A stretch of 64,000 nucleotides of DNA from Marasmius tenuissimus (taxonomy: Eukaryota > Basidiomycota > Agaricomycetes > Agaricales > Marasmiaceae): the NCBI GenBank assembly GCA_029532415.1, contig JAQOTA010000053.1, forward strand, positions 5,084,001 to 5,148,000, read 5' to 3'. Shown piece by piece: positions 10,878 to 22,974 of the stretch (its first letter is position 1; every line of letters begins with the position of its first letter). The notes beneath the pieces were generated by a model. That model was not told the DNA's origin. It ran no database searches and saw only the letters and a program-made list of their open reading frames with translations. The translations under genes and the position numbers were made by a program.

Positions 10878-13800
10878 ACCAAGGCAGATCAACCACTCCT
10901 TTCCCTTCCCGCGGGGTTTCCCTTCGCACTCTTCTCTCGAGAGAAAGCCACTTTTATCATTCATTGCTGTACTCTATACTCGAACCGTCATTCCACGCTA
11001 CCATCTGTTGTACTACTGCCTACCCAGCCATCAGAGTTTTCTCTACATCTTGTTAATTGGGACATTGTATTACATCCCTATATCTATTCTGCTCTGCTTT
11101 TGCTCTTCACCTCTCCCTTGTGTGGTCTTTTTGGATGTTTGTAGCCCAGTACCCAACTCATTCGGAAACTTTATGATACTCTTATGTGTCTAGATATTTA
11201 TTAAGTCATGTGCTTGAGCTTCTTCTACTCGCCATACGAGCGCAAACGCCTGAGACTATTTGAGGCCGCGACGGTACAGCACTTCCTGAAGTGTGGCGTA
11301 ACGGGGTTTCGCTTTGTGAATAGTGCGATCTTGTGCCATGCATGTACATGTCGTGTAGTCAACTATACTGAACTCCATTGACCCCACCAGGGGGCTAGGG
11401 CCCGGGACCGCGACGTTGGATAGCCGCCACCAAACTCGACGGACTTCCAGTGAACTGACAGCCTCGTACTAGGGTCCCGAGACCTGAGGCCAGAGAGTGA
11501 CATGCACAAACAAGTCTAGGGCAGGCCTAATGGGAGTTTCAAGGCAGCGAACGGGTTCTCGATGCGTTTTGGGGTGGTGGCACCCACATTGCTGTAGAGT
11601 CGAAGTTGTTGTGGATCTTTCGTAGCTGATTTTTTTAGCGCCAAATATTGATGGTGGGAATGAGAATGCTTCGGCGCTCGATAAGATCACGATTGTGGCA
11701 AGAACGGACCTGCCATCTGGTCTACCGGACAACTACCGGAGCTGTATACGATGCCAATACTCCTCTACGACTTTTAGAGTTCCGGCTGCGGTTCATCAAT
11801 TTCCTGACTAGGATGCCTCTAAAGTTTATACTCGCCTGAGCATGCAGAGAAAATTGAGTCATACATGATCGATCGAGTGAGGAGTTCTGAGTCGCGGCAC
11901 CGCAGGTTTCCAGCTAGAGACGGTCCTTGGTTCCTACTAAGGCATGCGGATTTGCTGGTAAGTGTGTGAGTCTACTGTCGTAAGATGCCGGCGGAACTTT
12001 GAAGTTGGCATTCAAGGAAAAGAACCGTTCAGAACATCCCAATCAATCAATCGTTGTCCTGGGATTGAGCACGAGCGCAACAGGCAAATGGTGAACAACC
12101 CGCTGTTTGTGTTGCTTCGATTAAATTCATATCACTGGCTCCAGGTTGAACCCTGGAATGAACGGCGGACATCTTCCAGCGTCTTGACGGGTCGCTAAGC
12201 CCTGAGAGCGGGATTGTGAGCGCCGCGATTGAGCGCTCAATAATCTCAGAGTCCAGACTGTGGAAGTCGGTTTCCTGTCGGACGTCGAGGACGCGGGCGT
12301 TGAAGATAATATGAGGTCAGGAGGAATCCCGCCGCAAATGCCTCGAGGACTTCGGTGACGGTGGACAGGGGCTCCTTCTGACTCTCATGAGGCGCCTACT
12401 GGATCGTCAAGTGCTCACGAACACATCGCGAATCGAAATGGATGATGGATGATGAACTTGGGATTAGCTGTATAGATCTCTCAACAGCTTATTGCACCGG
12501 GGGTGATGTACACGCCTTATATCGTGTCAACAGTCGATTCCCGAACCCCAGGGAGAGCCGACCATCATGCAATATGCATAGTGTTCGGCCGTTCCTGTGC
12601 CTACGCAGTAAGTATGAGTCTATGCGATCCCGTTCGAATGACCTACTCGTGTCGTAGAGACGAGTCACTAGTGCCTAAATGGGTCATCTCAGGACCTCAT
12701 GTGCTGAAGCCCCAACGGGAGTTCTACAAACAACATCCAGTTAGAACGTAGCATAGCATGAACGGCCACTCCAGGGAATGATTATCAGCTTAATGCTTGC
12801 GTCAAAGAGGGTTACACTCACAGCGGGATCTCCGACCTCCCTACGGGACGCAGAATTGGGCTGTTGTATAGTTTGGTGCCCACTTCGATAACAGTCGTAT
12901 TCAACAGCTCTTTATCCCGGAGATCGAGCTTTTGAATAATAAATTCGCCGGTATAAATCTAGATAAAGAGGCTAGCCATACTGCGCTTCTGTCCTAATGT
13001 TCTACATTAGCCCGAATATTCTTCACGAAAGTTCTCTCACATTATAGTACCAGATACCAAATATGTCAGCCAATCACACTACCTCTTCGAGTCATTCTCA
13101 CTGCCTGCGGATTATAAATGATGCTCACCTCTTCTGATATGAATGCCCAGGGCAAGACAGGCAGCGGAGGCCGCCCGAGCCGTACTAGTGTAAGTAGCTG
13201 GTAGTAATAGACGTGAAGTTCAAGTTGTTTACTAATGACGTGATCGCACAGAATTTGGCTCACGTGAAAACGGCTAGGGTACAGCCACGACCGGTCACCG
13301 ACCCCACAGTTGCACAGAGGAGAGGCTGTGCCTGCAGCTGTACCCTCCACAGCGACAGAAGCACTGCTGTGGATGAACTTGCTCAAAGTACTCAATGATT
13401 TCAAACTCACGCCGACGCACTCTTCGTCACAACAATCCCGATTCTTTAGGACTCAGTCGGCTCAGCATTACGGCTTCAGAAGTTGCTGAGATACGAGGTC
13501 TCGGGCACCCATTGGCGCGACAAGGCGACCAAGTCGTGCACTCTAAAACGCCCATATACATAGAATGTTTTTCCTCCCATTATCGTCCAGATGACATGCG
13601 AGGACAGGCAACGCCCGTCGAGCGGTCAACAAGCACCCACAACAAACGCGGTCAACTACAGAGAAAATACATTGTTTGGGGCGACAGCCAATATGTAAGT
13701 ATATATCTAGTACACTGGTATTATCGCCCAACCAACAGCTAAATCAAGTGTCTGTTGATTAAGGATGTATGTATGTGGCTTGTGGCGACTGTCAGAGCAA

Positions 13801-14285
13801 CAGCGGGTCGCCAGCGTTTCAGTAACAGCAACAGCAAGGGACAACATTCTAAATACATCAAAACATGATGCATTAGGTGTCTTTCGGTGCCTTTGATAGG
13901 TATGCATGAGCTCTCGGAGTGATCCACGTTCCGACGCCCACAGCGTCTAAGTTCAATGAACGACATTGATAGACGCCTGCGGGCCCGGATCAGGTACCCA
14001 TGATTTCGTCCATTTCTCCCGACCGTCCGTGGGTGGCGCTCGACGTCCCCGCTCTGAACACCCCGATCAAGTGCTGCAAAGGTCACAATGACACTCCAGC
14101 ATAAACCACTGCCCCTCCTTCATTCATGACCCTTGGTAGGTCCATTTCATTTCGCCGTTGAGCTCGGATCGAACGACACCTGGCGTCATCCGTACGCGGC
14201 AAGTCGAGGGGGAGGGGAGTGGAGTTCACGACAGGATTGAGGGGAATATAGGAGAGCGATGTGTCGCAACAGGGGGCGTTCGAGA
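10878..14285. other. Gene-poor stretch of 3.4 kb
   Basis: The first ~300 bases hold the probable 3' UTR of the HSP20 gene; the pyrimidine-rich ORF at 11008-11193 is probably not coding. The rest has only short ORFs on both strands (for example 12442-12657, 13066-13410, 13395-13742) without family signatures, consistent splicing or conserved-looking composition. No RNA gene or intact transposon was recognised. Old, decayed repeats cannot be excluded. Confidence 0.5.
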
Positions 14286-15700
14286 TCACAAAATGCCGCT
14301 GTCTTTCAATGCATTCTGTAGAATGGTCTCTCTGACAGCAGCGAACACGAGTCGAATGTTGGTCGTGTCCGTCGCTTGAGTAAGACTGGGTCGAAGGGAC
14401 ATGTCAGATCTCACCGTGAAACCAGGTAGGGAAGTACTCACTGTGGGTATACACTCAGCCTTGCACGATTGAGCTGAATAAACTTCCAAAGGATAAACTT
14501 TGCGGCCTTGTTGATGTCGTTACCTCCGGTAAATTCGGAGAAGTAGCGCTTCAGGGGGACCTAGAGCCCAGGATCGACGTCAATACAGGTTCCCTATCTT
14601 GGATGTTCAGGCTCGCGAAACCTTACTTTTGGTATCTTCTTCTTAAACACGTCCGTCTTGTTCAGAAACAGGATTATTGAAGTCCGCAGGAACCATCGAG
14701 AATTGATAATGCTTTCAAAGAGATTAAGGGACTCTTGCATTCGATTCTGGAAAGTGTGGCGTCAGTGTACAGCAAAGATCGCAAGTGCGGGGGAGACGTA
14801 CTTGAGTTTTTTCCTCCAACAACACCTGGTCGTACTCGCTCAACGCATGACAAAATATGATGCTCGTGACGCTCTCGAAGCAATGTATCCATTTTCGACG
14901 TTCCGACCTTTGCCCGCCCACGTCAAACATGTGTATTCTTTCCGCGACAAATTGATACGTCTGTCAGTCACTCATCTTGATACTCGGGGGAAATAGCTGG
15001 TACTCACGATATATCTCCGCTCGTGAACCAGGTCTCTGAGATCGTTGTACTCTTCTGACGCGCCCGTAAAATGTCTGTTTCAGAGGGGAGGTAGTCTGGA
15101 GAACCAATTCTAATGACTTCGGAGAAAAAGCTGCGAAGGGTAACCATCAGTAATTAGGTTGATGTGAACTGCCAAAAACAACCGCTCACTATGGCGCGCT
15201 ATCCATCAAATAGAAAGTACTTCCATGTTCGTCTAGTACCTTGGGAATGACAGAATCCAGCCAAAACTGATGTATCGCGTCCGCAATCTCTGGGCTCAAT
15301 CCGTTCTTATCGTCGTGGTTGTAATTCATGATTTTGTCTGCCAACGCGCGGTTCCGACTTTTTGCACATTGGATTTCCAACTTGTTCATGGTGAGGATGA
15401 TCGTTCGTATTGAATCGAGAACGTTTCGGTATACGATGGAACGATAGTGGGCACGTTCCTTCGCTGAGAAGCCATTATTGTGGATGATACGCATCTGCTT
15501 GACGATGGTTGATTTCCCTGATTCTCCAGAGCCTATTAAATAAACGCGGTTTAGGAGATCGTCCGGTAGGTCCTACGGGCAGAGCACTCACCCAGTAAGA
15601 GGATCTTACACTCTTTCTTCAGCCGCTTGTGGTCATCCTCAAGTCCTCTGTCTATCTCGTCGCTCCGTTTCCTTCCCTCCTTCGACGGCTTGAGACCCAT
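14286..15700 (-). CDS. Heterotrimeric G-protein alpha subunit with divergent switch I
   Basis: A membrane-bound GTPase relaying seven-transmembrane receptor signals. Seven exons: 15592-15700, 15190-15532, 15008-15130, 14802-14937, 14627-14746, 14442-14560, 14286-14385 (1050 nt, 349 aa). The start was chosen at MGLKPS, an N-myristoylation-type N-terminus; an upstream in-frame Met (15862) lacks it. The P-loop GSGESGKST is at residues 37-45, the catalytic Arg at 175, DVGGQ with catalytic Gln at 197-201, NKTD at 266-269 and TQATD at 319-323 (usual TCAT has Cys). Switch I reads [10 protein letters not shown] instead of the usual RVKTTGIxET: the Mg-binding Thr is Ser (178) and the Gly that contacts RGS proteins is Thr (180). 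The C-terminus is DSGIL, without the Cys four from the end. Basidiomycetes often carry several G-alpha paralogues; this looks like one of the divergent ones. Function and receptor are unknown. Confidence 0.95.
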
Positions 15701-16287
15701 ATCCCTCTTAGCGTGCTTCCCCTTAGATCCAAAGTATTCTGTTGGGCTCGGGAAGGGACGGCGTAGTGAGAAACGTCGGTCGAAAGAGAAGAGATTATAA
15801 GCGTGGTGGAGGTTCAGTGTTAAGTTGGTTAATGAATTCCGGAATTCATGGGTCGCACCCAAATTGCCATGTTTGCCCGTCAGGGAAAGTGCCCGTGCAG
15901 ATGTAAAGGGTAAATATTACATCAGCCGTTGCGGTGCCTGTCACTTCCCGTTGTCAAACCCTGGGCGTCTGGAACCTCAAGTCGCGAAAACGATCCGAAA
16001 GAATTTGGTGGCGTAGGAAACAGGAGAGACCTGGGAATGCGAAGCGCGACATAGTACATTTTGACTGTGTTCACTATATAATCACGGGGGCCGCAAGCTT
16101 GTTCTGGAGCGGCCTTAAAACCTCAATTCACCGGTATTCGCAGTGGGTATCTATGTAGAGACTTGGATCCTCTATAAGTATCGAACGCGTTTTGAAGACT
16201 TCAAGTGGATCCTAAACAACCACAGTATTTGGTCCACAACCCCTAGACAAGAACGAATCCGAGTCAGCTTTGATCCTAACGGAGAAA
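15701..16287. other. Intergenic, promoter side of the G-alpha gene
   Basis: An upstream in-frame ORF extends the G-alpha reading frame to 15862 but lacks the myristoylation start and is taken as leader. A minus-strand TTATAAT-like box lies near 15795. Nothing else is recognised. Confidence 0.45.
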
Positions 16288-16654
16288 CTAGTAGCCTTGC
16301 GGCGGACGCACTCTCGCCTCCTCCTTCGCCTGATCTATTCGTTGTTGAGGTTCCTGATCTGACGTTGTGGCGTATTCGACTGTCTTGTCAGCGGCGTTTT
16401 CTGCAACTTTTTCAACATATGTGTCGCTCGCTAGCCTTGCCATCCTATCCGTTTCGCCTTTAGGCTGTCCGTCAGAGAAAATCTTGGCTTCGGCGGGCGG
16501 CAGGGTTGACTCACTCATTTGGGGATGAGGCGCTGGTTGACCGTTGACTGCTTGGAGGATGAGTCTCCGGCATGACAGATTTTAAGGAGGAGTTAGTCAC
16601 TCGCTGCTCACCTGGTTGACCACCTCGTCTCGTATCATTGGGCTCGTTGGACAT
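16288..16654 (-). CDS. Small hydrophilic protein of 100 aa, function unknown
   Basis: Two exons, 16612-16654 and 16288-16547, sum to 303 nt. The start MSNEPNDTRR is followed by a Pro/Gln-rich stretch and then an alanine/glutamate/lysine-rich amphipathic segment (for example VEKVAENAADKTVEYA) ending in RVRPPQGY. There is no signal peptide, no membrane segment and no cysteine. The composition resembles hydrophilin/LEA-like stress proteins, but there is no diagnostic repeat, so this is only a resemblance. An intron in phase with a GTGAGC donor and CAAGCAG acceptor supports a real gene. Confidence 0.6.
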
Positions 16655-17910
16655 GATGAGAAAGTAGACACTGGGGAAGGAAGGATATTCGAATCTCCTC
16701 CCAGCTCGAATCGCGTCTGACCCTCATATAGGCCGCAGTCGTATCTCGTCCCTTGACAGCTTGGAGACCGAAATCTGTTGAACTCTAGGTCTCCCTGAGC
16801 GGGTTGATGGGTGAATAGAAAGGGAGGGAACGCTCGCGAGTGTTTTGTTCACTTTCTCAGCGTCTGTATAGCGCTCTACGTCGATCTGTCCGGTTGAGCA
16901 GATGGGTAAGCACAACATATACTTCTGTCTGTAAAACTGGGTGCTATCTTTAGCCAGGGATTCCCGTTGAGCTGGCCTGATAGTTCAGCCTCTACAGCTT
17001 TGCACCAAACTCAAACGCGACGCTGATGCCGCCATAGGAAGCACGAGCGAACAATCGGATTTGTGATTGTTGGAAGTCCGAAAGAGGAGACAGGAGGAGA
17101 TAAAGTGTGGGTAGACTCTACCCATTTCGCTTATTGTTCAACTCAGTCTTGGAAGGGCCGTCGCGTCGCACTCGTGGAGGTATTAAAGTGCCGCAGCTGA
17201 GCTGTTCAGTGACAACAAGGGCGGATACTGCTCACCGTGTCGAACGGCTTCGGTGATGGAAAGACCGAGGACAGGATTAGCTTCGCAGGCAGGGTATGTG
17301 CTTGTATGAATTGACTCACCAGGATGTAGTTCAGACTAGGAATCACAGTAAGCGCGCACCCTGCGTGAAGGATGCCTGAAGGCCGATCCATAGAGCTTGA
17401 CAATTGGAGTGGTAAAGCTACCTGCCTTGACAAATGAATCAATATATCACCGTCTCCTTGTCGAGGAGTCCCGAAGAGTTGATAAGTATTGAGATAGGAG
17501 GCACGTTGTCAGAACGCTAAATCGATCCTCCTGGCATGTCGGTGGGTCCGCCGGCGGACATGAGAACGTTATTCAAACACGCCACCATTTGCGTTTATAG
17601 TTTAGACTGGAGATCGCCATTTCGGTCACGGTATTGTACAAATGACTTGGCAATGACTTCAGCGTTTGACAATCCATGCTGAGAACATGTGTTACACTGT
17701 TGTTCCGTTGGTAATTCGTTGAACGAAAGCGAATAGAGAATGTCCCAGTCCATATCCAGCGTTACATGCGCTAGACGTGCGTCCTACTGACATGGGTCAT
17801 TGAGGAGACATCTTGCGGAGAACAGAAAATGACACTCACCATAAAGATCACAGAACGAGATGGCAACAATGACGACAAGAAAATTATAAATAGAGCCGCT
17901 CCGTCATCCA
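16655..17910. other. Intergenic, one unassigned ORF
   Basis: The minus-strand ORF 17206-17442 (78 codons) contains donor-like GTGAGT sites after NYIL and after FDT, so it could be part of a spliced gene, but I could not build a consistent model or recognise the sequence. The rest shows nothing. Confidence 0.4.
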
Positions 17911-18321
17911 CTAGCTGGCTGCAGTCGCTGGTGCTGGTGCCGACATTTCCATTGGTTGGGTCGCACCAGGCTGAGTATCCTTATTCTTAGTTCTCTCCAT
18001 GTCCTTGTGAACCTCGTCTTCAAAGTTGTCTTTGTCGAATGAAGACCGGCAACATGAATCACAACAACCGCGACTCCCTCGACAACAGTTTCCTCCCATT
18101 GCCTCTATTTCGTTCGATTCAAGTCAATAGATGCTCATGAGTAGAATTCGAACTGATCCATACGTGTATTGCACCAATTAGAGAGGGCAGAGAAGCACGT
18201 TACGCCTGTGATGAAGAAAAGAGAATAGAATGGACATTGAATTCTTCGAGTATTAATATTCTTAGGACTTACAACACCCGGCGCAACAAAAACCAAGGCA
18301 TTCTTCACAGCACGAATCCAT
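17911..18321 (-). CDS. Cysteine-rich small protein (94 aa) with paired Cys clusters
   Basis: Three exons, 18273-18321, 18164-18205 and 17911-18104, sum to 285 nt. The N-terminus MDSCCEECLGFCCAGCC continues with a short hydrophobic stretch (VTCFSALSNWCN), then a second cluster GGNCCRGSRGCCDSCC, an acidic/basic helix with FEDEVHKDMER, and a Pro/Thr/Ala-rich tail containing TQPGATQPM. There is no secretion signal. The arrangement recalls a set of short, unnamed basidiomycete proteins in which the Cys clusters are probable palmitoylation or metal-binding sites; neither has been shown for this protein. Read separately, the exons look like two unrelated short ORFs, so automatic annotation could miss the gene. 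Function unknown. Confidence 0.75.
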
Positions 18322-18764
18322 CTCGATTGTTTATGAAAGGTAAAGTCCAATCTTCGAGTCCTATTGCGCGTTGTGCCGTGTTTCGACAATTTAAAGGGGC
18401 CGGTGGAGGTGGAGAGAAGAGAAGAGCTGGATGATCATTCTTGGACCTGAGGAGGCCTTACATAGTTGGGCTGTATCGCTTTAGCTGATTGAGTTTACAG
18501 CTCTAGCTCGTTGGTGATTTGGGGGATCGTGGTAGAGCTACAATCAATAAAAATGCGGGTTGGTGAGAGAAAAAGGAAGCGAGTTCGGCAGTGCAAAGTT
18601 GGTGCCAAGTGAGGACACGCGGAGGTATACGGTCATGGCTCGCCGCTGGAATTTGCCTGCGACCTGAGCTCACTGATTTACGCCTCAACATGCATTGACC
18701 ATTATCTACGCTCTAAGGGGTAATCGTACAAGCCCTCAAGTACGTATGAAGCTCACTAAAACTA
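18322..18764. other. Intergenic, promoter of the Cys-rich gene and 3' flank of the DUF1308 gene
   Basis: Nothing coding is recognised. A TTTAAA stretch near 18390 (minus orientation) is a possible weak TATA element for the cysteine-rich gene. Confidence 0.4.
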
Positions 18765-20972
18765 TCAAGAATCCTTCTCGGGAGACTGCCAGATATCAGG
18801 AGCAGCATCCGTATCAGACCTCATCCCTTCAGCCAGACTTCGCGGATCGATTATCCAGATGGCCGCTTTCGAATGGTGAGAGGCATCACCGTTGAGCTGC
18901 CCTGGATTACCGCCAAAAGGCGAGTCCTGCACCGCGTTCAACACTTCACCATCGCCAAAAACAACGGCCCTCGACCGAGAGTTCATCTCCTTTACAATCG
19001 CCTTGACGCTGGTTCGGTTGGCAGTCAGCGTGGACCAGCCTAATCGGGCGCCCCAGAGCATGCTCTGGACGGTATGAGCGGTTAGTCGAGGGTTTGCCTT
19101 CGTCACGACGGCTCGCGCGATGATATCTTGATTAGGGTGCGCAGTTGGATGGGGAAGTGATGGGTTAGACGAGTGTCGTGGGTTGAAACCTTCGCTATCG
19201 AGTATATCGTAGCAAGTTCTATCAAGCGAGTGGAAGAATGCCGGTCTACTATCAACGGCGGCCACAGCATTCCCATTGGGACCATCAAGATTGGAGTGTA
19301 TTCGGATGGGTATGAGTGGGATGAAGTTGTGACCGAAGCGCGATTCTCTCCAATAGGCTTCTTCGGCGAGCTCCTGGGTCTCGAAATCCTTCTCATCAAG
19401 CGAGGAATCAAACAGCAGCGCTTTAACACGCCTCTTCTCGTTCGGTCCTCCAATCTTCGAGACGATACGTAGGCATCTATCTCGCGCCTCCCGGGTCGTC
19501 CAGAACTCGACCTCCTTCAGCGGCGTCGATATCGACACCAAGCGGTCGTACAGCTCCTGCAGAAGACCCTTACCCATCTCCTGGAGGACCTGGTTGGTCA
19601 GAGCTCGGGAGTGCTTTGCCAGGTCCTGCTGGGCATAGTAAGGCAATTCCCCGTTTTCTTCACCATCTCCACCCTCCGTACTATCCAGTTCCACCTCAGC
19701 CGCCAGTTCCGCGTTCGTCTTCGCCATCGCAGCAGCCCTGGCTTTCGCCTTACTGGCTGTCATCTTCTTCTTCCATTCGAGATACTTTTGGGGTGGTACG
19801 AAACGTTTGTTGGCCTCTTCAATCGATGTAGGGAGATTCGCGTGAGTGAGATCGGATACCAGAGCGATGAGCGCCGACAAGTCGAGATTAATTCTCGAAG
19901 TGGGTTCGAATAGAAGATCTGCAGGACTAGGCTGAGATGATGGTTCGACTTCCGGTACCTCAAAGGGCTGTCTTTCGCCCAGCTCGACTTGGATACCCAT
20001 GTCTTTGAGTCCTTGAATCGTCTGTGCGATGCGTGAATCGTTGGGCTCCCCTTCGGGATCCAGTCGTGTGAGCCGTAAAGTTACTTTTGGTACGATTTCG
20101 GTGACAGTATCGATTGAGTTACGGGAAGTGGGTAGACGAAGGGGGTTCGCTTTTGCAGCTGCGACCAGAGAGCGACCCATCCGTAGTACAGAGTTGTCGA
20201 ATTCCTTCTGAGCAAGGGTAGGGCGGTAATCTTCATCCTCAGGATCCGATGAATCTCCTTCTGATTCGGTGAGGTAGGAATCTATCTCTCGGAATTCTGC
20301 TAGTATGCGAGAATTTTTGATACTACATACCAGACTTCAGCAAAGCAGAGATTTTTACCACAAGATAGCACTCACGTATTAACCCTGATCCAACGTCTTC
20401 TATGATCAGCAACAACGTCAACCTTTGCTTCGGGCTGTTTCGGCTGATTAGCATTAGCAGCGCGCTGCTTCTTTGCTTCAATCGAATTCGGGGCTGGAGC
20501 ATTGGGATCGGGTGGAACCATCGAAAAGCCCTTGAAGACGCATGTCACTGGCTGAGGTGCACAAAGTACCTCGTTCCATACAGCGATGAGATATGGCGCA
20601 TTCGTCGATAATGCTGGAAGATGTATCGATTCTGGGTCCTCGAGAAACTACTGAATAAAATCGACCGATGAGGCTCATGAAAAATAGCGAAAAAGTTGGC
20701 AAAAAATTCCCAACCTTGTCAAGGATATCGAGATCTACTCGGATCGTCTCTCTGAGTTTCTTGAGGCCAGGGATATTCTCATGGTGTAACCAGTGGGTGT
20801 CCTCATTGGGATTTTGGATTACTTCAAGAGCCGAGTCAAGGATGGGAGGTTTCTTGACAGGCGGTTGGAAGTGAATAATTGAATCGTGAATCGATTGAAG
20901 CTGTTTTCGGAGTTGCCGAAGCTCAGGGTGAGAGTCAGAGTGAGAATTGGAGGTCGAGCTCATCGTGGTCAA
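18765..20972 (-). CDS. DUF1308 family protein (C7orf25/UPF0415-like)
   Basis: Exons 20715-20972, 20376-20647 and 18765-20322 sum to 2088 nt (695 aa). The N-terminal part begins with a coiled segment (LRQLRKQLQSIHDSI) and contains STNAPYLIAVWNEV; the middle is acidic and low in complexity. The second half has INLDLSALIALVSDLTH, the typical entry of DUF1308 into a PIN-like fold, and ends with GDGEVLNAVQDSPFGG. Human C7orf25 has the same two-part layout; its role is not firmly established, although the PIN-like fold suggests a nuclease ancestry. An alternative ATG at 20963 would remove three residues. The gene is divergent from the CstF64 gene. Confidence 0.82.
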
Positions 20973-21118
20973 GTGGTGGGAGACCTTTGTTTGTCAGCGA
21001 GTACACAAACGCGGGCGTTGACGGCGCTCGTTCTGAATCTTTCATTGTTTCGCCTCTCAGGCTCTCACAAGCTCTTACACAGACTCTACTCGTTTTTCCC
21101 TAGTCGCAGCGAGTCACG
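20973..21118. promoter_or_regulatory. Bidirectional promoter between DUF1308 and CstF64 genes
   Basis: Only 146 bp separate the two start codons, and they are divergently transcribed. The stretch holds repeated GCTCTCACAAGCTC-like sequence and a pyrimidine-rich segment but no TATA box, as in many housekeeping fungal promoters. Shared regulation is inferred from position only. Confidence 0.6.
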
Positions 21119-22782
21119 ATGAGTAAGGTTGTTTTCGGTGAGTTTCCATTCTGACATTCTCGTTGCTCGAGTACTGACATGACCACAGTCGGCAATGTGC
21201 CGTACAATATGGGCGAGGTATTTCTTTTCCCTAGCTTTTGCTCGACTAGATTTCAGTGTTAAACAACTTCAAGGAACAACTAATAGAGGTTTTCAAGTCT
21301 GTCGGTCAAGTTATTGGATTTAGGTACTCGCCACACGAGTGTATCCACATCGTTCTCGAATCACCATTTCTCAATTCCCTACCTCAACAGACTCGTATTC
21401 GACCGTGATACAGGCAAGCCCAAAGGATATGGCTTCTGCGAATTTGCGGGTACTCCAATTCTCTCTTTATGTGTGAAATAGCGCGCATATGTCTGACTCA
21501 ACATTCACCATCTTCATTTGAACAATCTTCAACTATGCAACCTCAAAATTCACGACATGCCACTTCAACATCCGCGTTTATGAACATTCAACGTTGCGAC
21601 CTCATTCGAATTGAAAACGACGCGTCGTCGCTGTGTGCGCTGTGTGCCCGTGTGTTCATGAACAGACCATGAGACAGCAAGCTCGGCTGTGCGCAACCTG
21701 AATGGTTATGAAGTTGGCGGGCGACCTCTTCGCATCGACCTCGCTGATTCCGACCCATTTCTCGAAGGCAAGACGACAGTGCGTGGTGAGCTGGTTGAGA
21801 GTGGCGGGTCAGGTTCTCAGGATCGATACGGTGCTCGAGATCCAAACGCATTTTTGAATTCCCTACCAGCGGGTCTGCCTGTGCCACCCGGGATGACTGC
21901 ACAAGACGTGATCAGTAATACGTTGGCCACGATGCCCCAACGGGAGCTCATGGATGTATTGGCTCACATGAAGGTGCGTCTGAGGTTCCCTTTATCCTTG
22001 GTCGTGTGCTCACTTTAACTTGTAGGCGTTTGTCATAACACACCCCGACCAAGCCCGTGCATTGCTTGTTGCCCACCCTCAACTTGCATATGCTCTTTTC
22101 CAAGCCTTACTCCTGAACAAAATTGTCGACTCGAGCATACTAACTCGGATGCTCAGTGCAACGACTCAGTCCACGCCTGCCGGGGCACCACCTCCACCTA
22201 GCTCTGCAGGGCCCTCGCGGACACCAGTACCATCCAACGGGACGTCCGCACCGCCCTCTCAACCACCATTCCAGCCGACTCCTCCTTACGGTTATTCACC
22301 AGCGCCAGGCATGATGCCACCATACATGGCAGGAGGAATGCCGCCTCCTCCTCCCGGAGCCATGTTCCCCCCGCCGATGCAACCTCCGTATTACAGACCA
22401 CCACCACCGCCAATGGGAATGATGTCAACGCCTCCCCCTCAACAGTCGAATACCAAACCACCTCTACCAACTCCTCCGACAAGTCAAACCGCTTCAATGC
22501 AGGTACCCGGAGCGCCAGAGATGACCGAATCTCAAAGAGTGATCATTTCTCTTACTTTTTCTATGTCGCCCCGAGTTCCTGAGCATTCCTCTTAGGCTGC
22601 GCTAATGCAGATGTTCACGTTGAAGCCGGAAGACATCGAACGTTTACCTGAACAAGAAAAAGCTGCGATCCAGCAACTAGTAAGTCATCTCAAATGTCTG
22701 CAATGACGTTCTCACGATCTCATGCAAATGTCAATAGCGGGCAATGTACATGAATACTATGGGCGGCGGGCCACCTGTGTAG
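21119..22782 (+). CDS. RNA15: Cleavage stimulation factor 64-kDa-like subunit (Rna15/CstF64)
   Basis: Binds U/GU-rich RNA during mRNA 3'-end cleavage and polyadenylation. Eight exons: 21119-21137, 21189-21217, 21274-21323, 21391-21449, 21666-21973, 22026-22538, 22611-22679, 22738-22782 (1092 nt, 363 aa). The N-terminal RRM has RNP2 VFVGNVPYN and RNP1 KGYGFCEF; the CstF2 hinge follows (DVLAHMKAFV...LLVAHPQLAYALFQALLL in pieces), which binds CstF77/Rna14. Next comes a Pro/Met/Gly-rich linker and the C-terminal Pcf11-binding helices (LKPEDIERLPEQEKAAIQQL). Intron 4 is unusually long (216 nt). The factor belongs to the CF IA/CstF complex in the nucleus. Confidence 0.95.
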
Positions 22783-22974
22783 TTCGTAGCTGACTGTATC
22801 TTGTTTCTTGTACCTACTTACTTACACTCCGAACGCCCCGGTGCGTGCGTATATAATTGCTCAGCCTAAAGCTAAGCAGCAGTGAAATCACGGCGAAAGT
22901 TACTCACATAAGTATCGCAATCCTGCAGACCTTTCCCCGAGTCTCAGTTAGCCGTTGCCCTTCAGAGAGCGTGG

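Noticed and set aside
11008..11193. Hydrophobic 61-codon ORF after HSP20
   Set aside because: Pyrimidine-rich 3' UTR sequence read in frame; no start context or splice structure.
21450..21665. ORF 21469-21672 as a separate gene
   Set aside because: It lies inside a 216-nt intron of the CstF64 gene whose borders keep the RRM in frame.
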